This document shows positions 55,841 to 64,000 of a stretch of 64,000 bases of DNA, piece by piece. The notes under the pieces are model-generated. The model saw only the letters and a list, made by a program, of their open reading frames with translations. It did not search any database and was not told the DNA's origin. A program made the translations under genes and the position numbers. The stretch lies in the NCBI GenBank assembly GCA_907163375.1, contig CAJQUW010016871.1:62001-126000 (forward strand). Reading direction: 5' to 3'. Origin of the DNA: Prostheceraeus crozeri (taxonomy: Eukaryota; Platyhelminthes; Polycladida; Euryleptidae). Within the stretch, counting starts at the first letter, position 1, and every line of letters starts with the position of its first letter.

Positions 55841-56959
55841 ATTGGCAAGAAGACAATATCATATTGAACTAACTTGGTTTGATTAAAAAGTGTTCTAATG
55901 AGAATGAGTGTGCAGTTTAAAAATGTGACACATTTTTCGTCACATCGGTCACATTTGGTCACACATGTGACCGATGATGAATCACCATAGATCATGCACA
56001 TGTGCCGAGTGCTCGATGAAAATAATTCAAATTAAATTTTCGAATACTTTGCGGTGTGTTTTGTTCAAGGACATCACTGGCAAGAAGATGTTATCATACT
56101 GAAAACTGTTTTAATCAGGATAATGATTGTGTGATTCAAAAATGTGACATGTCTTCGTTTAATCTGCTTGATCTCGCCGGGAAGTTGTATCATCGTGTTG
56201 TAAGTGAAGTTGTATTATCTTGCCTAGACAGCGTGAAACAAATGAGCTTCATGTCAATAGTCAGCTTGTTTATTACATTGGAATGATAAAATTTGACAAA
56301 ATTGGATGAGAAATTACATAATGATGTCCTATTTCCAAATAGAATCTTCAATCGCAATGTCCTGAGGAGTAAGTCTATACAAAATTGAATCAATGTATAG
56401 ATGGTTCAATCAAACAATTTTATCGATAAAGACGGTAATAGATGCTGCCACAGCCAGCGATTCTTTCATTGGTGCATAGATGAGGTGTTTATTACATCTG
56501 CTTATCTATTTGCTTTTGAACATCAGGTGGCGGTTGGCGTTCAGCAACACACAATGATTAAGACATTCTGAATTTAGCATTGATGGTTAATTTAAAAGTA
56601 AATGGAAAGTAGAATAATCTAATGATTTGCAAATGTTTGTTGTTCTTTCCATAAGTTCCTCAATTGAAAGTATGATCTTTTCTACCCACCAGGAAGTGAA
56701 AGCATTTAAACCATAATTTATAGCTCAATTTAATTTGGAGGCATTACTTCTACTCTCCAAAGCCTAAACAAGTAGTGGGTTTTAATTATCACAATAATTG
56801 GAAGAAGCGATAATCATGAGCGGTCGGGCATTAAGTCACATATCTGCCGAGCTGAATGTGACCGATTTGGGCACATTTGGTCACATAAAGGCAGTGGTAA
56901 ACGTCACATGTGTTGGACACAAAATCGATCACATATTGAGCACAGTTTGGTTTACAGTG

Positions 56960-57413
56960 TATTAAACCCAGCGACATTTAAAAACTTCAAAAGTCGTTGA
57001 AAATGTAGTCGATAAAATGCCTTTAAAATGTCCAGGCCAATTACATGTACTGCCACAGTATTCATTTCATCCATAAAAGCAGTCACACGATCATGATTTG
57101 TGGTTATGTCAATTTTGGTCATGGATAACTTCACTGATCTCACATGTGCTATTCCTTATTGACTTCCCTGCGATATGTTACTTTTGATTTTCACTTGGAA
57201 AATATATATAATTTATTCTTCTTTATTCCTTATTCTGTATGAGTTTCCACTACACTTGATTTAGAACCGAAAGGCCTGCAGGCATCCTGATTTCTAGCGT
57301 ACAAAGAGAACGACTGATCTTTATTGATAGGTAAGTTCAAGTGATTTCCCGCATCCGGACAAGTTAGTAAAAGCAACGAGGATTCTTCGACGGATACCAG
57401 ACTGTATTAGCAG
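56960..57413. other. no gene recognised
   Basis: AT-rich, between the GTCACAT element and the Penelope-like element. Confidence 0.3.
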
Positions 57414-57444
57414 CACGACGTTTCGCAGTCTCCTGCTTGATCAC
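57414..57444 (-). ncRNA. Degraded hammerhead-ribozyme-like core
   Basis: Leftward: GTGATCA, then AAGCAGGAGACTGC (stem II CAG/CTG with loop), then GAAACGTC. The GAAAC-GTC part and stem II fit a hammerhead; the expected CTGATGA is changed at two positions. Penelope-like elements are known to carry hammerhead motifs, and one lies directly upstream on this strand. Confidence 0.4.
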
Positions 57445-58940
57445 ATGCATAAATGACCAGAAAATCAAGATAGGAAGTACATGAATAACATTCATCACTT
57501 AATTGTCAAGAATCAAGACCATTATTGTCATTAAATTTACGAAGCATGTCTCTATACTACTAATGTCTGAAATAAGTAAAACGTGAGAAATTATAAAACT
57601 GTACATAGAGTTAAGATACATTCAATCGTCTATCTAAGCTCATCTATAAGACCAAAAAAATTATTTAAGACATTTAGACACGAAATTAGATAAGATAATA
57701 AAATCAAACATGCACAATTCTTCTACCGATACAACCATTCATCAGAGGCTCCATGCATTCAGATATGCAAATAGCCTCTAAAGACAAACGCTTGTTCCAA
57801 TTTCTTATGTTATGATAGAGAATTTCCCACGTTACATTACATGCAGAAGAGTCTGGATGTTCTTCCTCGTAGTGTATTCTCACTGCAGAAGGAGAGCCAA
57901 CTCGGATATGTTCCCGGATTCTTGATTGGATTGTCCTAGACGTCTCACCGATGTATACATGGTTACATATATTGCATATTATTTTGTACACCACGAATTT
58001 ATTCAAGCAGCGATTCGGTTTCTTTGAGATAGCACAGGTATCACAAGAAGTGTCACATAAATTACTTTCCTTTGGGCTCTTGAGAAATCTCTTCATAGGA
58101 GGCCCGCAATCAAACCGTATTCGAACCTTGTGTGAGAGACCTGTCCCTTTCAGTAACGATAATGATTGCCTCTTGTGTTTTTCTCCCAGATAAGGAACAC
58201 GCAGAAATACAGGCTTTTCCGTATTCTCAATTCTGTCATGGGTGTCTCTGTTGTTGAAGGAAGCCAAAACTCTCTTGAGGAAATTATCTGGGTATCCATT
58301 GGACCTGAAACGATCTAATACTTTGCGTATAGAATCATTTTCATTGACATCGTTGGTGGATCTTGATACCGCTCTTAGTTCTCCAAGAACTATGGACCTT
58401 TTCTCCGATTGAGGACCATAGGATTTCCAATGACAGATGGCACCACTATGGATAGATTTGAAATATAGCCTCGTTTGGAAATTCAAACCATCGCGATAAA
58501 CCTCACAATCAAGGAAAGGCAGTACATCATTCATGGGAAATTCCATACTGAATTGAATCTTCTCATTACAGGAATTAGCCAGTCTAAGTATATGATCAGC
58601 AGACACTTCGGTAGGTCATACGATGAACACATCATCGATGTAACGTTTCCAAAGGACCGTTGCTGGTAATTCTTGTAATATTCTGGTTTCCACAGAGTGC
58701 ATATAAATGATAGCGATGGATGGGGCCACAGAATTGCCCATTGATAGTCCATTCACCTGACGAAAAACTTGCCCCTCTATTCTCACATAATCATTATCCA
58801 AAGCCAATTTGATAACTCTAACAATGTCCTCAATGTCCATTTGAACCAATAGATCATCCATATGAGAATGTAATGAAAGGAATTCTCTCAGACAGCTGAA
58901 AACTCCCATCGTTGTTTCATTATCCTCTTTAGGAATGTTC

Positions 58941-59027
58941 CCGTATAGGTTGGATACATCCATCGTAGCAAATCCACCAATGTCACGTAATTCCACTGAT
59001 TTGATCCAATTCACAAAAGATATAGAG
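58941..59027 (+). repeat. 87-bp inverted duplication inside the Penelope-like element (arm 1)
   Basis: Identical, in inverse orientation, to 59546-59632. This arm is the native RT motif-A coding segment. Confidence 0.95.
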
Positions 59028-59545
59028 TCTTTGAGATGCGCAGTGACTGCGGGTAATAGATTTGTAAGATGCTTCGATATTGCTTTGGCCAGTTTCGAAC
59101 CAGGTCCATCAGTGGCGGCGACAATAGGTCTTCCACGTATGTTACCAGGTTTATGGTCTTTGGGAAGAGCATAGGCCGCACTGGTCAATGGCTCTGAACA
59201 TCTGCATTGCATAAGCCAGTCATGGACATTCTTCTGGTCATCTTTGTATTTATTAGCAATGTTTGTCAACTCTTTATTGAATGAGGCTTGTCTTGTAGTC
59301 GGCTTTACATCACGAACTTTAACAAAATTTCTTGATCCAATCATGCAATCGTTGAAAATATCTTTGTAATTTTCACGATCCATAGCCACAAGTCTCGCTG
59401 TTTTGTCAGATTGCATGATCACAGTGTCCTTCTGAACTTGTTGAAGCTCCTTCAGCACAGAATTAGATGTGCTTCTTGAATGTCTATCTGAAGGTTCCAA
59501 GAATTGTTTGCACAAATTCACAAGTCCTCCAGACAGCTCGTTGCT

Positions 59546-59632
59546 CTCTATATCTTTTGTGAATTGGATCAAATCAGTGGAATTACGTGACATTGGTGGA
59601 TTTGCTACGATGGATGTATCCAACCTATACGG
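59546..59632 (-). repeat. 87-bp inverted duplication (arm 2)
   Basis: Perfect inverse of 58941-59027. Here it sits at the 5' end of the ORF, where a different N-terminal coding sequence would be expected. Confidence 0.95.
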
Positions 59633-59699
59633 CCCGTTGGTAAGGCCGTTCATGGGCCAATATCGTTCCGGCTTTGGCTTTTTATCTTTCCAGTAAATT

Positions 59700-62370
59700 C
59701 ATTCCATTTAAATATTTATATTTCACTTCCTTTAAATACTACTTATTAATTGAAAATAAGTAGTATTATATATATCCCGAAACTATATATGTCAAAGAAA
59801 AGATCGGCCAACGATGAAAATTTCATTAACCTTTTTACGCCCGAATTTGAATAAATATCAGTCACTGCTAGAGCATCAGTGTCGGGCGATGCTATATCAC
59901 TGGTGTCAATGCGCTATTCTGAGCACATAATCTTATTGTCAATGATCCCAAAACAATAATTTGATTTAGTTAAAACCATATATGTATACTACAGACATGA
60001 TAACTTCAAGAGCTTAACTGCTTTATAAATCATGGTCAATTTAAAATCTGCTTCCTGTTAAAAGTGCTTAGCAAGTCTGTAAAGGTCGTAAAGTGACATA
60101 AATATCTTAGATTGTCCTTAATAAGTGCTTCGCATAATTATGGCAATAAAGCGTCAAAATTAACTTAAAATTATGGCTATGTCTTGCAGCCACTTGAAAT
60201 TACGCATTTTAGAACAGTAGGCCTTTCGGTTGAAAGAGAAATTTGAAGGCTATACCTAATAAAGAATAGCATAATGGTAATAAAGGTATCATACTTTTTC
60301 ACCAAATGAACATGTGAATTACAGTAAACTATCTGTGATCATCGGTTTTGGATAAATCAGAAGTGTACCGTAATTCAACATTTAGATGTGAAATTTATTG
60401 AAAAAAAATTTTCTGCAATCGAATGCAAATACAAATACATGCACATCAAAATAGCTGAACATGACTTACTTATAAATGATTGAAAATATATAAAATTAAT
60501 CAAAAAATCATGATGGAAAGTGTTGATCAGCGCCTCAATTAATTTCATGAGAAAACAGGAATAGATATTCATGAAATTAAGAGAAACATGGAGTAATTCA
60601 ATAGATCTTTTTCGTTTGTTGACACTGTTGCTAAAGACGCTGAAAAGTTTGAAAAAAATATTATTTCAAACAATTATAATATAATTTTTGATCATGGAAT
60701 ATTCCTATTTTTTTAATCATTAGGATACTTGGTTAAGTTTGATGTGGCCATGATGATTAATCAGAGATATATTAATGCCTGACACTATAAATGGGATATT
60801 CTGTAAAATATCATGGATATATCATGTAAAAATGTATAAATACATTACGAATACTTGAATAAACGCTATGAATAAACCACGGACTAAACTGTGTACTTCT
60901 AAAGCGAGGGCTAAATATGTTGGCATGGAATGCGTAACAATAGCTTAATTATCATCTTTCAATCAATGACATTATTACAGATGTAAAGAAATATAGAATA
61001 CAAAAGGATAGCAACATTCACAATCATGATAGGACATTACTATCGGTTTTTATTCCACTGTTAAGAGATTCACAAGACTGTCATTTTTAATTCAGATAAC
61101 TGAAATATGCTAAAACATCACACTGTTTGCAATCACAAAACGAAATATTACTGAATTCATGTTCAATGACTTATGTATATTCCATGGTTATCTATGGTTA
61201 ACACCCAGTCTTCCAAACATCGAAATAATTTATTGTTGTTTAATTTTGTAATTTTTTAAATGTTTTGGACCATTTTAACTTGCGTGGAGGCGGCCATAGT
61301 ATGGATTCTAGTGTGATTGACTTATCTACGACGTATTATTAATTATCTACATATACAATGTGTATAATATCTCTAAAGGTTAACTATCAGTTGGTCTTTG
61401 TCATCCGGGTATTATCGTTGGGCTATCAGTATTATCGTTAATACGCTATTGTACGTTTTGATTTTCGGTAAGGCAGTGGCTATTAGCAAGACAATGTCTT
61501 GACAGCAAACTCCCAACTTGCTATTACCAAGACAATGTCTTGACAATAAACCCCCAACTTGCTATTACCAAGACATGATCTATAAGGCACAAGACATGGA
61601 ATTTTTCGCTATGAATTTTTTTTCTAAGATTCGATTTTTCGACATTTGATTGCAGTGAAGCCTGCATGTTATCACCTAGATCAGTGATAACTAGGCATGA
61701 TTATGGTGAAAGAATAAATTTGATTGGTCACTGAAAAAAATATGTTGAATACAAACTAAATCTCGACCCATTTACCCCCCCTCCCTTGCTCCTATCCGTA
61801 GATCCATATCTAGCCACAAGAAACTAGGCCTATGAGAGAATTTTTTGTTTGAGCATTTAAGTACGTAGTCTTATCCTCAATCTTTATAAATGCGTAGTCA
61901 TAGCCTACCCGTTGAATACGGTACCGTGTATAAAATGAAAGCAATATTTAAAAAAGAAAATACCTTGAAGAACAAATTACTTGTATGTGCCATTGTTTAT
62001 CATTTTGTGTGTGTTCTCATACATGCCGATTGTTATTATCACATAAGAAATATGATGAATCGCTATATTACTGTAGGCTATATCAAAATCAGATATAGCC
62101 AAGATCTGCTATGCCTATTATAAAAGAAGTTCCGTACGAACAAAATGTAGTCCTACATGCATGCTGAAAGATTGAACAAATTTACGACAACAAATGCAAA
62201 TTCTTCTTGCAAGAGCAGCATAAACGCTTGAAATTCGATTTCTTTTTCAAATGTGAACTTTTCTTTGACTTGACGACCATTTTTATTGTATACGGAATCA
62301 TATTTTTGTGTAGTTCCTTGTATAAACTTCTAAATGTTGCTTAACACAAAAAAGGGATCATATTCACTCG
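59700..62370. other. AT-rich sequence, no gene recognised
   Basis: Only a small direct repeat stands out (61480-61575, unit near 42 bases, AAGACAATGTCTTGACA), which contains the palindrome AAGACAATGTCTT-like core. An ORF at 61890-62123 has no motif. Confidence 0.35.
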
Positions 62371-62379
62371 GTCGACCTC

Positions 62380-63098
62380 TGTCAGTCACTCTATCAGGAG
62401 TATGCACATCGATTTTGAGTGTGATATGATAAGATTTAGTGACGGTGTTTGATCACTTGAAGTTAGCGAATTGTGCAGAAAATGACGATTTTTTCATCTA
62501 TCTGTACTTTAACAAAAATGGGTTGTTGAAATCATCAGTTATCCTAATAAATGACCATAACGGACCACATTCCTGTTAGGTCATTCCATCAGGAGTATGC
62601 ACATCGATTTTGAGTGTGATATGATAAGATTTAGTGACGGTGTTTGATCACTTGAAGTTAGCGAATTGTGCAGAAAATGACGATTTTTTCATCTATCTGT
62701 ACTTTTGACAAAAATGGGTTGTTGAAATCATCAGTTATCCTAATAAATGACCATAACGGACCACATTCCTGGCAGGTCACTCTATCAGGAGTATGCACAT
62801 CGATTTTGAGTGTGATATGATAAGATTTAGTGACGGTGTTTGATCACTTGAAGTTAGCGAATTGTGCAGAAAATGACGATTTTTTCATCTATCTGTACTT
62901 TTAACAAAAATGGGTTGTTGAAATCATCAGTTATCCTAATAAATGACCATAACGGACCTCATTCCTGGCAGGTTACTCTATCAGGAGTATGCACATCGAT
63001 TTTGAGTGTGATATGATAAGATTTAGTGACGGTGTTTGATCACTTGAAGTTAGCGAATTGTGCAGAAAATGACGATTTTTTCATCTATCTGTACTTTT
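62380..63098. repeat. 196-bp tandem repeat, 3.7 copies
   Basis: ATCAGGAGTATGCACATCGA occurs at 62393, 62588, 62784 and 62980. Copies are nearly identical (single-base indels in the TTTTAACAAAAATGGG part). The last copy breaks off at TCTGTACTTTTGG. Confidence 0.95.
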
Positions 63099-63109
63099 GG
63101 GTATAATCG

Positions 63110-63943
63110 TTGGACATTGACGAAGTAAACAAAACTTTCTCTGGTTTCAAGATGAAATTTGTGAAATCGTTGTATGATTTTCCTTATGAATCCATTGTGT
63201 TGGGTATTGGATATCTTTCTGTTATGCGAAATTGTAGATTTCATGAATCTCCAACCGGGAAATGCATAGCATTCCATAGTGACGAATCAGACTTGTATTT
63301 AATTTTCCCTTACGTATCTTAGTTCTCAGTGTTCTTATGTTGTCGCATGCCTTGGTTAGTTAGCGCTTTTTATTTTTGACCTTCACCTGAGTCCGTGAAA
63401 ATGAAAATATTGTTCAGACGAATAGCCACTTTCATGTTTTGGTAACTCCTTTTTTGGAGAATTCATTACATGCCGTTCTGATTTCAGGCTCTTGAATATT
63501 CCAAGTGCAATTACGCTATCGTTTTTTTCGTTAGCGATCAAACGTTAGAGGCTGTCAGTCTGAAATGGAGTGTTGAGCAGTACAACAGTTATTGCGAAGG
63601 GGAAAATGTAATTCTGAAAATTGACTTTAACATGAAGTCATCCATGTGTCTGATAATGATGAGGGTCTAGATGACTTTTGCGATTACCTTGCCGCGCTGA
63701 TGACGGAAAAGAAGTGGCGCATTGAAAAAATACAAAGTAAGACGGAATTAGTTACCAGGTTTGACACAAGAAAATTCTTCTGTCAGTACATCGTCAGACA
63801 GCACTATTATTATTGAAGATGACACAGTTATCAACTTGCCGAAAATAGCCAGTGCTACAAGTCGGATATCATCAGACAAAACATCCGTTGTGCCATCGAC
63901 TCATGAAGGCGTAAAAACTGGTCCTCCGATGTTTTTTGAATAG
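63110..63943 (+). pseudogene. Possible exons of an unknown gene
   Basis: After the tandem repeat an ORF (63110-63322) reads DEVNKTFSGFKMKFVKSLYD. Further on, an acceptor-like TTCTGATTTCAG ends at 63487 and opens ALEYSKCNYAIVFFVSDQ, TLEAVSLKWSVEQYNSYC. A frame change leads to DEGLDDFCDYLAALMTEKKW, and a Ser/Thr-rich end (NSSVSTSSDSTIIIEDD) closes at 63943. The YAIV.F....LEAV...W pattern resembles the start of small multi-copy proteins of animal genomes, but I cannot name the family. Frame changes argue for decay or for introns I cannot place. Confidence 0.35.
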
Positions 63944-64000
63944 TTCTGAATCACAGAGCCTTTCCATTGTACCGTTGATCGGGCATGCCTCAACGTCAAA

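Larger units (their letters stand above)
52505..56959. mobile_element. GTCACAT-rich element (ends CACTGTAAACCAAACTGTGC) that hosts the hAT insertion
   Basis: CACTGTAAACCAAACTGTGC at 52505 is repeated inverted up to 56959, continuing with CAATATGTGA. Without the hAT it is about 1.3 kb. Its inside is made of direct near-repeats: TCGTCACATCGGTCACATTT at 52559 and 55937, each followed by GACCGATGATGAATCA and a shared stretch to ATCACTGGCAAGAAG. No ORF of its own. I know no family for it. Confidence 0.7.
57704..59653 (-). pseudogene. Penelope-like retrotransposon ORF (RT + GIY-YIG), one stop codon
   Basis: One frame runs leftward from 59653 to 57704 with a single TGA (58616-58618). Before it: YALPKDHKPGNIRGRPIVAA, GGFATMDVSNLYGNIP (motif A), NGLSMGNSVAPSIAIIYMH (motif B) and WKRYIDDVFIV (motif C), immediately followed by the TGA. 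After it: FLDCEVYRDG, a Cys-rich linker (CDTCAISKKPNRC) and a GIY-YIG nuclease (YKIICNICNHVYIGETSRTI, SRIREH, then the E of SLEAICI). RT followed by GIY-YIG is diagnostic for Penelope-like elements. The first ~35 residues of the ORF are antisense to motif A (see inverted duplication), so the true start is lost. The stop removes the nuclease. Confidence 0.92.

Noticed and set aside
58935-59174. Plus-strand ORF inside the Penelope-like element resembling the minus-strand N-terminus
   Set aside because: The resemblance is produced by the 87-bp inverted duplication, not by a second gene.

Overview
The window is nuclear DNA from a transposon-rich invertebrate animal. The evidence is spliceosomal GT-AG introns, TATA boxes, AATAAA signals, and a broad metazoan transposon mix: Tc1, mariner, hAT, PIF/Harbinger, Penelope-like and CR1-like elements. 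I cannot name the species or phylum. Almost no ordinary host gene is visible. The best host candidate is one exon at 50407-50850 (minus).

Layout. 1-6.3 kb: a decayed non-LTR retrotransposon interrupted by a Tc1 element. 6.8-8.6 kb: a mariner with long inverted ends and one frameshift. 8.8-15.5 kb: a zinc-finger ORF fragment, an uninterrupted CR1-like RT ORF flanked by an inverted repeat, a palindromic element and a decayed second non-LTR element. 15.9-21.7 kb: a Penelope GIY-YIG fragment, a Harbinger element with an uninterrupted transposase ORF and a clean TSD, and a 409-bp MITE with a perfect 8-bp TSD. 22-26.9 kb: fragments of CR1, Ty3/Gypsy integrase, hAT and Tc1.

26,919-46,109 is the most interesting object. 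It is a 19.2-kb Polinton/Maverick-like element with terminal inverted repeats of about 1.15 kb, 5'-AG ends and a perfect 6-bp target duplication (CATAAT). It encodes a protein-primed family B DNA polymerase with zinc fingers and an embedded endonuclease-VII-like module; its catalytic ORF is uninterrupted. I find no recognisable integrase, packaging ATPase, protease or capsid. Instead it carries (a) a TATA-binding-protein-like gene of core-domain length, (b) a DEDDh exonuclease-like exon, (c) three small proteins that resemble a domain of its own polymerase, (d) an intact and a broken copy of an unknown gene, and (e) a zinc-finger/coiled-coil gene. At least five TATA-box promoters, several followed by a short leader exon ending at GTGAGT or GTAAGT, drive spliced genes. 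Rightward genes fill the left part and leftward genes most of the right part, with an 88-bp satellite, other repeats and TGAGTCA motifs between. My inference is that this element replicates its own DNA and may steer its own transcription with its own TBP.

46.1-64 kb: a 441-bp MITE, a 33-bp minisatellite, the host-like exon, a CR1 RT fragment, a hAT element with perfect 8-bp TSD nested inside another element rich in GTCACAT motifs, a Penelope-like element with one stop and an internal inverted duplication, and a 196-bp tandem repeat. Long AT-rich stretches hold nothing I can identify.
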